A stretch of 37,811 nt of DNA from Bacteroidota bacterium. Its GTDB lineage: Bacteria > Bacteroidota > Bacteroidia > Chitinophagales > Saprospiraceae. This document shows, in pieces, positions 7,282 through 16,681 of this stretch. Each line of letters begins with the position of its first letter. Positions within the stretch are counted from its first letter, which is position 1. The notes beneath the pieces are model-generated. The model did no database searches. It worked only from the letters and a program-made list of their open reading frames with translations, and was not told where the DNA came from. The stretch spans positions 1 to 37,811 of the forward strand of contig JAKQJD010000563.1 in assembly GCA_029561355.1 (NCBI GenBank), in the 5' to 3' direction. A program made the position numbers and the translations under genes.

Positions 7282-9948
7282 ATGCGAACATTGTTTTTGC
7301 CGGCGCTTATAGCCGCATTTTCCCTGTACACGGCCTGCACGCCCAAATCGGGCTCCAACATGGCCTCCACGCCCACTCCTGCCCAGGAACCTGCGGCTTG
7401 GGATACAATGGGTAAACCCGTAATAGGAGACGAAATTGCCGAAGAACCTGTAGAATACGCTTCCATGAACGAGGCGGAAGTGCGGCCCGAACCGGCTACC
7501 AACCCCGACACACTGGCGCCTTACAATCCGTCCCACACCTTCGAACACGATCTGATCCACACCAAAATCGAGATTTCGTTCGACTGGGCAAAAAAACGCG
7601 CCAATGGTACGGCTACGCTCACGCTGCGCCCCTGGTTTTATGCGACAGACCAACTGACGCTGGACGCAAAAAACTTCGATATCAAATCCGTTACGTTCGA
7701 TGGTAAAACGGAGCAGTTGAAATACGATTACAACAATGCGCAACTGACCATTCATCTCGGTAAAACCTTCACGCGCAACGACGAATTCAAGGTGAAAATC
7801 CAGTACACCGCCAAACCCGACGAACGCGAAAGCATCGGCGGCAGCGCGGCCATTACCCAGGATAAAGGCCTGTATTTTATTAATGCCGACGGCGCCGACA
7901 AGGATAAACCGAAGCAGATCTGGACGCAGGGCGAAACGGAAAGCAATTCTTTCTGGTTTCCGACCATCGACAAACCCAATGAGCGCTGCACCCAGGAGAT
8001 GTACATTACGGTGGAAGACAAGTACAAAACTTTGTCCAACGGCCTCATGCTGTCGTCCAAAAAGAACGCCGACGGCACGCGCACCGACTACTGGAAAATG
8101 GACAAACCCCACGCGCCTTACCTGTTCATGATGGCCATCGGCCAATATGCCGTGGTGAAAGACAAGTGGCGCGGTATCGACGTGGATTATTACGTGGAGC
8201 CTAAATACGAGCAGTATGCCCGCGACATTTACCCGTATACCACCGAAATGCTGGAATTCTTTTCCACCCGGCTCGGCTACGCATATGCATGGCCCAAGTT
8301 TTCGCAGGTGATCGTGCGCGACTACGTGAGCGGCGCAATGGAAAACACAACGGCGGTAATTTTTGGCGAGTACATTCAAAAAAACAAACGCGAACTGCTC
8401 GACGACCATATGACCAACGAAAAGGTCGTGGCGCACGAAATGTTCCACCACTGGTTCGGCGACCTGGTCACCACGGAAAGCTGGTCGAACCTGACGCTCA
8501 ACGAAGGGTTCGCTAACTACTCCGAATACCTCTGGCTGGAGCACAAACACGGCAAAGACGAAGCCGATTTTCATGAAATGCAGGAACGCCAGGGCTACAT
8601 ATTTTCCGCAGCCGGCGGCGGCCACCCGCTCATTCATTTCGGTTACGAAGACCGCGAATCCATGTTCGATGCGCATTCCTACAACAAAGGCGGTGCTATC
8701 CTGCACATGCTGCGCAACCAGATCGGTGACGACGCATTTTTCACCGGCCTGCAGCGTTACCTGAAAAAGAACGAACTGAGCGACGTGGAAGCGCACGAAC
8801 TCCGCATGGCATTCGAAGACGTGACCGGACAGGATCTCAACTGGTTTTTCAACCAGTGGTTTTTCAGCGCAGGCCACCCCAACCTTGATATTAATTACGG
8901 CTGGGATGAATCCACTAAAAAAGCCACTGTTTCCATTTCTCAAATTCAGGAAGGCGAAGGTGTGCCGCATGTATTCGATCTCCCGTTGAATGTCGATGTA
9001 TATGATGCTGCGGGAAAGGTCACGCACCAGCGCATTCGCGTAACCAAACGCAACCAGACGTTTACGTTTGATGCACCAACCCGGCCTGCACTGATCAATA
9101 CCGATGTGGAAAGAGCCCTGCTGGCTGTTAAACGGGATAACCATACGCCGGAAGAATGGGCGTTCATGTTCCGCAACGTGCCGCAGTTCCTCGCACGCTG
9201 GGAAGCCCTCGAAGCGCTGGAAGACGATAAAACGGCGCTTGGTACGCAGGTTTTTGAAGCCGCTCTGAAAGACGGTTTTTACGGTATCCGCCAGAAAGCC
9301 CTGCAACACGTCGACGTCACTAAACCGGCCGTGCTGGCTACTGTTGCGCAACTCGCCGAAAAAGACCCCGAACCGGGTGTAAAAGCGACGGCCCTGCAAT
9401 TGCTGGGCGATAGCGGCGACCAGCAATACGTTCCCTTACTGCAAAAATCGCTGGGCAACGAACAACCGTACAGCGTTGTCAGCGCTGCACTGGCCGGACT
9501 GATCAAACTGGATCCCCAGGCTGCCATGGCTGCTTCCAAAACCTTGCAAAATGATGAAAGTGAAGCGATTATACCGGTTCTGACCGAGTTGTACGGCGCC
9601 AATCCCGACCGTGCCAACCTGCCTTTTTTCGAAGCAAAGATCAACAAGGTGGATTACATGGGCGCGTTTTCATTTTTTGAAAACTACCGGAAATTCCTCG
9701 AAGGCCTGGGCGACGCAGCACTGCTGACAGCGGGCATCGACCGTCTCAAAACGATTGCACTGGATGCAGGCACCAGCCAATGGCGCCGTTTCGGTGCTAC
9801 CAAAGCCATCGCTGACCTGCGCGCTTACTACCGCGAAAAAGGAGATACGGAGAAATTGGCTTCCCTGAAAACCGCTCTCAGCGAAATCAAGGAAAAAGAA
9901 ACGGACGCGACGCTGAAGATGTATTATAATATGTTTGAGGAGCCCTAG
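7282..9948 (+). CDS. M1-family metallo-aminopeptidase, lipoprotein
   Basis: 888 residues. The N-terminus MRTLFLPALIAAFSLYTAC is a lipoprotein signal with the lipidated cysteine at C19, so the enzyme is anchored outside the cytoplasmic membrane. The M1 exopeptidase motif GAMEN is at 351-355, the zinc site HEMFH at 385-389 and the third ligand E408 in NEGFA, 19 residues on, as in family M1. The last 250 residues are helical and repeat-like (HEAT-type feel), as in many long M1 enzymes. It removes N-terminal residues from peptides, probably for peptide nutrition in the periplasm. The start follows the MITE by 45 bases. Its stop is 7 bases before an iterated-word hairpin. Complete, with no damage seen. 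Confidence 0.95.
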   Translation: MRTLFLPALIAAFSLYTACTPKSGSNMASTPTPAQEPAAWDTMGKPVIGDEIAEEPVEYASMNEAEVRPEPATNPDTLAPYNPSHTFEHDLIHTKIEISFDWAKKRANGTATLTLRPWFYATDQLTLDAKNFDIKSVTFDGKTEQLKYDYNNAQLTIHLGKTFTRNDEFKVKIQYTAKPDERESIGGSAAITQDKGLYFINADGADKDKPKQIWTQGETESNSFWFPTIDKPNERCTQEMYITVEDKYKTLSNGLMLSSKKNADGTRTDYWKMDKPHAPYLFMMAIGQYAVVKDKWRGIDVDYYVEPKYEQYARDIYPYTTEMLEFFSTRLGYAYAWPKFSQVIVRDYVSGAMENTTAVIFGEYIQKNKRELLDDHMTNEKVVAHEMFHHWFGDLVTTESWSNLTLNEGFANYSEYLWLEHKHGKDEADFHEMQERQGYIFSAAGGGHPLIHFGYEDRESMFDAHSYNKGGAILHMLRNQIGDDAFFTGLQRYLKKNELSDVEAHELRMAFEDVTGQDLNWFFNQWFFSAGHPNLDINYGWDESTKKATVSISQIQEGEGVPHVFDLPLNVDVYDAAGKVTHQRIRVTKRNQTFTFDAPTRPALINTDVERALLAVKRDNHTPEEWAFMFRNVPQFLARWEALEALEDDKTALGTQVFEAALKDGFYGIRQKALQHVDVTKPAVLATVAQLAEKDPEPGVKATALQLLGDSGDQQYVPLLQKSLGNEQPYSVVSAALAGLIKLDPQAAMAASKTLQNDESEAIIPVLTELYGANPDRANLPFFEAKINKVDYMGAFSFFENYRKFLEGLGDAALLTAGIDRLKTIALDAGTSQWRRFGATKAIADLRAYYREKGDTEKLASLKTALSEIKEKETDATLKMYYNMFEEP

Positions 9949-9955
9949 ATTTTTC

Positions 9956-10064
9956 GTTATTAGTTATTGGTTATTCGTTATTAGTGGTGGTACCTTTTGG
10001 CTTGGATTAATGCCAAAGGCTGCCACCACTAATAACTAATAACTAATAACCAATAACTAATAAC
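9956..10064. repeat. Iterated-word hairpin, AGTTATT/AATAACT word
   Basis: Left arm 9956-9990 and right arm 10023-10064 are complementary except that the right arm holds one extra 7-base unit. The arms are made of the word AGTTATT (complement AATAACT) iterated with period 7, capped by GTGGTGG/CCACCAC. The loop pairs further (CCTTTTGGC with GCCAAAGG). It begins 7 bases after the aminopeptidase stop and ends 6 bases before the next ATG. The same word forms the outer stem at 10516-10758. Confidence 0.92.
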
Positions 10065-10070
10065 AAAACA

Positions 10071-10514
10071 ATGTCCATTCACATTCGCCCCGCCACCGAA
10101 GCCGACCTGCCTGCCATCCATGGCCTCATGTACGAACTGGCTGTTTATGAAAAAGCGCCCGAAGCGGTGGCTGCCGGCCTCGACGAATACATAGAAGATT
10201 TCCGGAAAGGCCTTTTTGAAAGCCACGTAGCCGAACTCGACGGTCAGGTTATTGGTATGACCCTGTTTTACATGGCTTATTCTTCCTGGAAAGGGAAAAT
10301 GCTGTACCTCGACGATTTTGTGGTAACGGAAGCAAGCCGTCGCTATGGCGCGGGGCAGTTGCTGTTCGACGCGTTTCTGGAAGAAGGCCGCCGCCGCGGC
10401 TGCCGCCTGGTAAAATGGCAGGTGCTCGACTGGAATGAGCCCGCCCTGAATTTTTACCGGAAAAACGATGCCATTATCGAGATGGACTGGTGGAACGGGA
10501 AACTGTTTCTTTGA
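10071..10514 (+). CDS. GNAT N-acetyltransferase, spermidine/diamine acetyltransferase-like
   Basis: 147 residues. The acetyl-CoA loop reads R90-R-Y-G-A-G95 (family pattern Q/R-x-x-G-x-G/A), preceded by LYLDDFVV at 79-85 and followed by WNEPALNFYRK at 121-131, the usual GNAT motifs A and B. The stretch YSSWKGKMLYLDDFVV resembles the SAT1/diamine acetyltransferase branch, so polyamines or related amines are possible acceptors (inference). Cytoplasmic. It stands alone between two hairpins of the same word family. Length is usual for the family. Confidence 0.88.
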   Translation: MSIHIRPATEADLPAIHGLMYELAVYEKAPEAVAAGLDEYIEDFRKGLFESHVAELDGQVIGMTLFYMAYSSWKGKMLYLDDFVVTEASRRYGAGQLLFDAFLEEGRRRGCRLVKWQVLDWNEPALNFYRKNDAIIEMDWWNGKLFL

Positions 10515-10515
10515 G

Positions 10516-10758
10516 TTGGTTGTTAGTTATCCGTTATTAGTTATTAGGGTGGTAGCCCTGATAATCTGGTGGAGAAGCAAGCCGATATCTATTTACAACA
10601 ACGCCTGACCACTCAAACGAGCAGCCAGGCTTTGTTGTAAGTTGCCCACCATTCTATCAGGGTGTAATAAACTTCAACGCCTGGCCACTCAAACGAGCAG
10701 TCAGGCGTTGTTACAGATGGTCCCTTACCACCCCTAATAACTAATAACCAATAACCAA
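10516..10758. repeat. Iterated-word outer stem (AATAACT) enclosing two nested hairpins
   Basis: The outer arms, about 10518-10554 and 10727-10758, are built of the AGTTATT/AATAACT word and capped by GGGTGGTA/TACCACCC. The stretch begins one base after the GNAT stop (10514) and ends directly at the stop of the convergent foldase gene (10759), so it serves both 3' ends. It encloses the structured segment 10556-10709. Confidence 0.85.
10556..10709. other. Tandem hairpins with identical loop, possible structured RNA
   Basis: Two copies of a hairpin: A 10593-10640 (arms TTACAACA and TTGTTGTAA, inner GCCTG/CAGGC) and B with arms AACGCCTG 10675-10682 and CAGGCGTT 10702-10709. Both share the loop CCACTCAAACGAGCAG. 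Copy A is further enclosed by CCCTGATA (10556-10563) with TATCAGGG (10655-10662) and GGTGG (10568-10572) with CCACC (10646-10650). No ORF explains it. Function unknown. Confidence 0.6.
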
Positions 10759-12732
10759 TTATTTCTTCACAAGCGTCTTCAATGCTTCCTCGTTGATCTG
10801 CACCGGATATGCCTGGCGCAGTTCCTCGATCCAGCGTTTTTCCAGGTAATCCTGGTAGTCGGCTACGGCATAGCCGCGGGCTTCGGCAAGACCTTTTGGG
10901 GTAGGAGGCACGATCTCTTCGATTTTCAGGAAGTACGACGTTTTGGTAGAGGCATCCGACTTCACGCTGGTGACGGCGCCTGCCGACCAGAATGCACCCA
11001 GGTCCTTGTTTTTGCCTTTTTCATAGAGTTTCTCCATGACGGTCACGACCTCTTCCTTTTTATTGATCTTTTTGAGCACGTCGGCGGAAGGTTTTTTGGA
11101 AGCCAGCGCGCGCACTTTTTCCGCCATTTTCGGATCGTCCGTTTTCAGCGTATAAATCGTGACGCGGGCGCGTTCCTCCCATTTGTATTTGTCGGCCAGG
11201 TTGGCTTTAAAATACTTGTCGAGACCGAGCGTATCGTTATTGGCTTTGTCCCACACATTGATTTTCAGCGCTTCAAACAGCAGAATGCCTTCTTCGTATT
11301 CGCGCATCAGGGAATGAAAGTCGGGGTATTTGGAATCCAGTTGGCTTTCCTCGAACTGCATGGTTACCTCGTCCGACCAGTTTTTGTACAGGCGCTGGAT
11401 GGTTTCGTCGATGGGCAGTCCGACGCCACGCATGCGGTCGCGGCCCGTTTTCAGGCTGTAATCTTCAAAATCGGCTACCGTATACGATTTATTGTCGCTA
11501 TAGCGCATCAGCACATCCTGCGGTTTGGCAGGATCGGGTTTCCATTTGAACGTCAGGAAAACACTGTCTACCTGTTTGGCCGACCATTTTGCCAGCACAG
11601 CGGGGTATTCCTGAAAACGGCTTTCTTTTTTGATGCGCGCGATCATACTTTGTTTTGAAATTTCGCTGCGGCTGTCGCGTTTGATGCGTTCGCTCAATCC
11701 GCGTTTCACGCTTTCGAAAGTGCCGACCGGGCGGCGGCTGATGCGCTTGATCACGTGCCAGCCCAGGCTCGTTTCAACGGGCGCGGTGTAGTCGCCGTCT
11801 TTTTCCAGGGCAAATGCTGCGTCTTCAAAAGTGCGCTGGTAACGATTGATGCCGAAAAAGCCGATGTAACCGCCTTTGGGAGCCGTCACTTTATCTTCGG
11901 AAAAACGTGCAGCCACGTCATCCCAGCTAGCACCGCTTTTCAGCAAAGTGTATACACTGTCGATGCGCATGCGTTGCAGGGAATTTTTTTCGGGCGATTT
12001 ATCCTTGCGAACAAGGATCTGCGCTACCTCTACCTCGCCGCGGGCGGGGCGAAATTCATTTACCATTACGATGTGGTAACCGGTATTGGAGCGAACCGGA
12101 CCCACCACAGCACCTTTGGAGGCCGAGTAAATGGCTTTTTCCATTTCATAATAACCGTCGGGGAGCATGGCAGATACGAAGCCCAGGTTGCCACGGTTTT
12201 CTTTGGCCGATTTGTCGTCCGAACTGTCGGCAGCCACTTTTTCGAAAGAGGCGCCGCCTTTAACCAGATTGAAAATATTCATGGCGCGGTTGTAGGCGCG
12301 CAGCGAATCGGCGGCTTTGGCATTGCGGTCGCATGCAATAAAGATGTGGCTGATATTCACATCCTGCAGCATACGGGCATATGTCTCGTGAATAAGTTTT
12401 TCAGTCACTTCCTTATCCACCAGGTAGGAATTGGCCAACTGGCGGCGGTATCCTTCCAGTTCGCTTTGCAGGGAGGCTACGGTATCCAGTTTCATATCGC
12501 GGGCTTTTTGCACCTTGAGTTTGAACTTGGTATACAGGTCGAGGTAATCCCGCAGAGACGCCTCCGAAAAGTCGGCTTTGTCCTGATTGGTTTTGGTATA
12601 AATGTACCTGAATTCGGATACGGTTACAGGTTTGCCGTTTACGGTAAACAGTACGGGATCGCCGGATTGGGCGGTCAGCGAAGCTGCAAACCACAAGAGG
12701 AGGCAGGCCGAGGCCAGCAAATTTTTAAACAT
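10759..12732 (-). CDS. Periplasmic peptidyl-prolyl isomerase (PpiC/SurA-like)
   Basis: 657 residues from the ATG at 12732, which gives a clean signal peptide (MFKNLLASACLLLWFAASLTAQ). A start at 12747 (MPPIIMFK) is also possible; the longest frame, to 12792, is less likely. Two parvulin domains are visible, near 126-227 (HIFIACDR ... GYHIVMVNEF) and 234-333 (VAQILVRKD ... GWHVIKRI), preceded by a SurA-like helical part and followed by a long C-terminal region without clear match. Such proteins help fold outer-membrane proteins in the periplasm. Its stop touches the hairpin at 10516-10758. The leader region upstream has a small AT-rich hairpin (12837-12860) and a TAATTTTG box on the minus strand. 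Confidence 0.92.
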   Translation of the reverse strand: MFKNLLASACLLLWFAASLTAQSGDPVLFTVNGKPVTVSEFRYIYTKTNQDKADFSEASLRDYLDLYTKFKLKVQKARDMKLDTVASLQSELEGYRRQLANSYLVDKEVTEKLIHETYARMLQDVNISHIFIACDRNAKAADSLRAYNRAMNIFNLVKGGASFEKVAADSSDDKSAKENRGNLGFVSAMLPDGYYEMEKAIYSASKGAVVGPVRSNTGYHIVMVNEFRPARGEVEVAQILVRKDKSPEKNSLQRMRIDSVYTLLKSGASWDDVAARFSEDKVTAPKGGYIGFFGINRYQRTFEDAAFALEKDGDYTAPVETSLGWHVIKRISRRPVGTFESVKRGLSERIKRDSRSEISKQSMIARIKKESRFQEYPAVLAKWSAKQVDSVFLTFKWKPDPAKPQDVLMRYSDNKSYTVADFEDYSLKTGRDRMRGVGLPIDETIQRLYKNWSDEVTMQFEESQLDSKYPDFHSLMREYEEGILLFEALKINVWDKANNDTLGLDKYFKANLADKYKWEERARVTIYTLKTDDPKMAEKVRALASKKPSADVLKKINKKEEVVTVMEKLYEKGKNKDLGAFWSAGAVTSVKSDASTKTSYFLKIEEIVPPTPKGLAEARGYAVADYQDYLEKRWIEELRQAYPVQINEEALKTLVKK

Positions 12733-12866
12733 AATAATAGGAGGCATGATTGTAGCCTGTTTCCTGGCTCCGGTTGCAGGGTTTGGGAACAAGAGCAGGG
12801 AAGAGACTTTGTGAGAGCCGATTCTGGATAAATCAGTTTTTTATATGATCGATATAAAAACGGGTG

Positions 12867-12874
12867 CAAAATTA
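12867..12874 (-). promoter_or_regulatory. Possible -7 box (TAnnTTTG) for the foldase gene
   Basis: On the minus strand the bases read TAATTTTG, an exact match to the Bacteroidota -7 consensus TAnnTTTG. No TTTG is found at the expected -33 position. It would leave a leader of about 130 bases that contains the hairpin TTTTTTATAT/ATATAAAAA (12837-12860). The rest of the 311-base gap 12733-13043 holds only the terminator at 12979-13020. Confidence 0.35.
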
Positions 12875-12978
12875 GAAAAGGACGGTAAAAACGCCCGAAA
12901 GCATTTCCTGTTTTCTCTTTATTAACAGCAAAATGATCAAAACATGCTCTGCAAATGTGGCTTTGAATCGGCCTGAAA

Positions 12979-13020
12979 CAAAACGACCGCCCGGACAAGG
13001 TTGTCCGAACGGTCGTTTTT
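12979..13020. terminator. Bidirectional intrinsic terminator
   Basis: The stem AAAACGACCG..CGGACAA (left) pairs with TTGTCCG..CGGTCGTTTT (right) with one two-base internal loop, and has A-runs on the left and T-runs on the right. On the minus strand it lies about 24 bases after the stop of the T9SS/SprB-repeat gene and has the form of a classic terminator ending in TCGTTTTGTTT. Confidence 0.85.
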
Positions 13021-13043
13021 ATCCGTATTGAAATATTCAGTTA

Positions 13044-16000
13044 TTAAATCTTGGCGATTTTTACGGTTTTCACTTCACCGTTACCCAGTTTAATGCGAAC
13101 CATGTAAATACCGGAAGGAAGGTTGGACATGGTCACTTCTTCCTGTACTACCGAACCTTTCGGGATCGTCAGTGTGTGAATAACGTCTCCCTGCGTCGTC
13201 GAAATGGTGACGATCACGTCGGAATCGTATGACATCACATTTTTGATCAGCAGTTTATCCGTTACAGGGTTCGGGTTCACCGTTACAGCCGTTACGGCAG
13301 ACAGATCGAGGCGAACTTCCACACTTTGGGAGAACGCGTTGATACCATTTGCATTGGAACGTTTGACGCGGTAGTAGCTCGTGCCGGCCAGTGGTGTCTG
13401 GTCGATCGCACTGTACGTGTTCGGGCCGGTCGTGTTGTGTTGACCCATTACAGTGGTAACCACATCCCAGGTGATACGGTTGGCTGAACGCTGCACCGTG
13501 TAGATGTAAGCGTCGCCTTCCGCTCCGGTAGCCCAGTCGATACCTACGGTGTTGTTCGGCTGAACAAGCGCGTGGATTTCGGAAGTGAAATCAGGACAGT
13601 TGCTGCCGCCTGCAGGCTGAACAGTGATAACGATGATGTTCGATTCCAGGAAGTTGTTGCAACCGGCACGGCGTGCGCAGCGCATGTAACGCGAGGTTTC
13701 GAACAAAGCACCCGGATGGTAGGTAGCGCTGGTAGCACCCGGAATCGGTTGCCATGCAGGCAGGCCATTCACCAGAACCAGTTGCATCCACTGGTATTCG
13801 AAAGCACCGGAACCACCGCTTGGAGGATTTACCTCATAAATGGTATTGGGTGTCTGACCTTCGCAGATGATCTGGTCGCAGCAGATGAAGCCGGCATAAG
13901 TCACGTTCACACAAGGAATGTGAATACCTGCATCGAAGCACAGATTGTCGGGCTGACCGGCAATGATCGTGAACGGAGATGTTTTGCCGTTCGCACCGGC
14001 ATCGCTGTCGTTGCAATCATTGGAGGTGTTGTCTTTCGGAGAAAATACATACCCTGTAGGAATACCGCTAAACATGATGACGTAGGTGCCCGGTGTCACG
14101 CAGGTGAAATGGTAAATACCGTCATTGTCGGTCGTGGTAGTCGCAACGATCACGTCGTCGGCCGTGCCGAAATTACCGTCGGTGCCTGCTTTGATCAGCA
14201 TGACCGTTACACCAGGTACGCCGCCGTCGAGTTCGATGTTGTTCTGGAAGCCATCCTGTGTGTCGTCGTACCAAACGAAGTCGCCGATGGTGATGCCATT
14301 AGCGGTCGTTCCGATCGTGACGGTAGCCGTAGCCGTACAACCTGCAGCATCCGTAACTGTTACGGTATGCGTGCCTGCAGTAAGGTTGGTCGCCACAGCC
14401 GTATTTTCATTATTATCCCAGTGGTAGGAATAAGGCGTAGCGCCGCCGGATGCGCTGGCAGTAGCGCTTCCTGGCTGATCGCAACGGGCATTGGAAGACG
14501 CCACGATCACTACATTTGGCGGGATAGCCGCTGCAACGCTGACTTGTCCGGTAGACGTGCAACCGAGTGCATCAGTAACCGTCACCGTATAAGTACCTGC
14601 GCTCAGGTTGGTGAGGTTTTGTGTATTGGCGCCCGTGCTCCAGTGGAAAGAGTAGGGGGGCGTGCCGCCCGTAGCGCCTGCATTGGCAGAACCGCCGCCG
14701 GAAGTACAGTTAGCAGGAGAACCGGGAGAAACGATCGCGGTCGGAGCGCCCGGCTGTGTGATGGTTACCATCGCGGTAGCGGAACAGCCCGCTGCATCGG
14801 TTGCAGTAACATGGTGAACGCCAACGCTCAGGTTGGTAGCCGTAGCCGTGTTCTGACCATTGTCCCACAGGAAAATATAACCGCCGGCTCCGCCGGTAGC
14901 AGTTGCCGTAGCACTGCCGCCTGCTGTGCAGCTGGCATTGTTGTTTACGACTGCCGTTACGGTAGGACCTTGTGTTTGTCCGATAATCACAAATGCCGTA
15001 GCAACACATCCTGTAGCATCGGTAACGGTCACGCTGTGCGGACCAGCGCCGAGGTTGGTGGCAGTAGCGGTAGTCTGGTTGTTATCCCATTTGAAAGTGT
15101 AGGGAGGAGTGCCGCCCGCGCCGGTAGCCGTTGCGCTGCCGCCGAGGAGGCAGGTAGCATTGGTCACAACCACTGCGGTAGCAGTAAGTGTAGGAGCGGT
15201 CGGTACGTTGACGGTTCCGACGCCTGTGCAACCGGTGGTGATATCCGTTACGGTAACACTGTGGTTGCCCGCGCTCAGGTTCGAAGCCATGGCCGTGTTC
15301 TGGCCGTTATCCCAACTGAAAGCGTAGTTACCGGAACCACCGCTGGCAGATGCCATTGCTTTGCCGCCCACTACACAACCTGCATTGGTGATAACCGTTG
15401 CAGTAACCGTGAGGCTGGTATTGGTGCCGCCGATGGTGATCGTCACAGGTTTGGTGCAGCCGTTGGCGTCGGTCAGGGTAGCGGTATACGTACCTGGCAA
15501 GCCGGTAATGGTGAAACTGGTCGAACCTGTATTCCAGATGATCGTGTAAGGAGGTGTGCCGCCGCTCGGGAATACCGTAGCGCTGCCGGCAAGGCCGCAG
15601 GCCGCATTTACCGTAGTGGAAGTGCATCCCAGCACGGGTGGCTGGGTGATGAGGATATTCGTGAAATTGGAACAACCGTTGGCATCCGTAACGGTTACCG
15701 TGTAGTTGCCCGGTGCAAGCCCGCTCACGCTGGGCGTATTGGCGCCGGTGCTCCAATGGTAGGTATAAGGCGGTGTGCCCGACATGCCCATAACAGAGGC
15801 GGTACCATTGTTCAGGCCGAAGCAGGTAACATTGGTGCTGGTATCCATCAGCCAGATACCCTCATTCCAGAAATAGACCGTGCCGCTACCGGAAGTGGTG
15901 CAGCCGTTGGCGTCCGTTACGGTGACAGTATAGGTTCCTTCCGGCAAGCCGGTGATCTGGGCGGTAGTGCCGCCGTTGCTCCAGTGATAGGTGTAAGGCT

Positions 16001-16415
16001 GCGTGCCGCCATAAGGCACTGCCGTAACCTTGCCATCCGGTACGATACCACAAATCTGGCTTTCTCCGTACACCTGTACGCCCAATTGCGGAGGCTGGGA
16101 AATAATGACAGTGCCGACGGCATAACCCTGGTCAATGTCTGTTGCAGTTACATAATAAGTGCCGGCAGCCAGGCCGGTGACAGAGGCTGTGGTTGCGCCG
16201 GTGCTCCAGTGATAGGTGTATGGAGCCCAACCGCCACCGCCTGTGGCCGTTGCAGTACCATTGCTTCCACCGAAGCAGGAAACGTTGGTGCTGGTAACAG
16301 ACACGGTGACTTGCGCCTGGGTAGCTGCGCCGAGTAAACAAAAATAAATCAGCAGCGCAGCTACTTGCGGTATTCTGCTGACCCGGAATCTGGAAAGTGT
16401 AGAGTTCTGTCCCAT
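13044..16415 (-). CDS. Large secreted protein with SprB-type repeats, SdrD-B-like domain and T9SS sorting domain
   Basis: 1,123 residues. A signal peptide (residues 1-35, ending AATQAQ) is followed by nine repeats of about 70-80 residues, each ending in a version of YTVTVTDANGC followed by a short strand, as in SprB-repeat domains. Next comes an SdrD B-like domain (GDFVWYDDTQDGFQ ... NDGIYHFTCVTPGTYVI), an Ig-like stretch, and at the end a type A T9SS sorting domain (VNPNPVTDKLLI ... SGIYMVRI ... VKIAKI). So it is exported by Sec, crosses the outer membrane by T9SS and is anchored or released at the surface, likely as an adhesin-like protein; SprB itself is a gliding adhesin. The repeats are alike in DNA too, with GC-rich Thr/Gly codons, and this leaves long open frames on the other strand. 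It ends at a strong terminator. Confidence 0.95.
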   Translation of the reverse strand: MGQNSTLSRFRVSRIPQVAALLIYFCLLGAATQAQVTVSVTSTNVSCFGGSNGTATATGGGGWAPYTYHWSTGATTASVTGLAAGTYYVTATDIDQGYAVGTVIISQPPQLGVQVYGESQICGIVPDGKVTAVPYGGTQPYTYHWSNGGTTAQITGLPEGTYTVTVTDANGCTTSGSGTVYFWNEGIWLMDTSTNVTCFGLNNGTASVMGMSGTPPYTYHWSTGANTPSVSGLAPGNYTVTVTDANGCSNFTNILITQPPVLGCTSTTVNAACGLAGSATVFPSGGTPPYTIIWNTGSTSFTITGLPGTYTATLTDANGCTKPVTITIGGTNTSLTVTATVITNAGCVVGGKAMASASGGSGNYAFSWDNGQNTAMASNLSAGNHSVTVTDITTGCTGVGTVNVPTAPTLTATAVVVTNATCLLGGSATATGAGGTPPYTFKWDNNQTTATATNLGAGPHSVTVTDATGCVATAFVIIGQTQGPTVTAVVNNNASCTAGGSATATATGGAGGYIFLWDNGQNTATATNLSVGVHHVTATDAAGCSATAMVTITQPGAPTAIVSPGSPANCTSGGGSANAGATGGTPPYSFHWSTGANTQNLTNLSAGTYTVTVTDALGCTSTGQVSVAAAIPPNVVIVASSNARCDQPGSATASASGGATPYSYHWDNNENTAVATNLTAGTHTVTVTDAAGCTATATVTIGTTANGITIGDFVWYDDTQDGFQNNIELDGGVPGVTVMLIKAGTDGNFGTADDVIVATTTTDNDGIYHFTCVTPGTYVIMFSGIPTGYVFSPKDNTSNDCNDSDAGANGKTSPFTIIAGQPDNLCFDAGIHIPCVNVTYAGFICCDQIICEGQTPNTIYEVNPPSGGSGAFEYQWMQLVLVNGLPAWQPIPGATSATYHPGALFETSRYMRCARRAGCNNFLESNIIVITVQPAGGSNCPDFTSEIHALVQPNNTVGIDWATGAEGDAYIYTVQRSANRITWDVVTTVMGQHNTTGPNTYSAIDQTPLAGTSYYRVKRSNANGINAFSQSVEVRLDLSAVTAVTVNPNPVTDKLLIKNVMSYDSDVIVTISTTQGDVIHTLTIPKGSVVQEEVTMSNLPSGIYMVRIKLGNGEVKTVKIAKI

Positions 16416-16576
16416 GGGAAGGATTTTTAAATTAAATTGAAAAGCGGAAATAGTGGTGTACAGTTAGATTAAAACACAACAAAGACGAGGCTACCTGTAA
16501 AAGGTAACCGATAACGTCGGGTGTGTAAGTGGGAGTAAAAAAGAAAAGGGTGGCGAGATGACTGACTTATGCGTGA

Positions 16577-16584
16577 CAAAAATA
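16577..16584 (-). promoter_or_regulatory. Possible -7 box (TAnnTTTG) for the T9SS/SprB-repeat gene
   Basis: On the minus strand the bases read TATTTTTG, an exact match to TAnnTTTG. No TTTG sits 19 bases upstream. It would give a leader of about 155 bases before the ATG at 16415. The gap 16416-16681 shows nothing else clear. Confidence 0.35.
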
Positions 16585-16681
16585 ATGAATCTTCCTCGTT
16601 GCACTGGTTTTAAGGTGTTAATATTTGCAATTATATAAGGCTCTGTCGGCTAAATTACCCTTTTCCGGGTACTGTTTGACT

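Noticed and set aside
7279-9426. A 715-codon open frame on the - strand
   Set aside because: Antisense of the M1 aminopeptidase, which has all catalytic motifs; the long open frame comes from GC-biased codons.
13572-16337. A 921-codon open frame on the + strand
   Set aside because: It is the antisense of the SprB-repeat gene; its residue make-up is odd (many Arg, Cys, Ser) and it mirrors the repeats. The minus-strand reading has signal peptide, domains and sorting signal.
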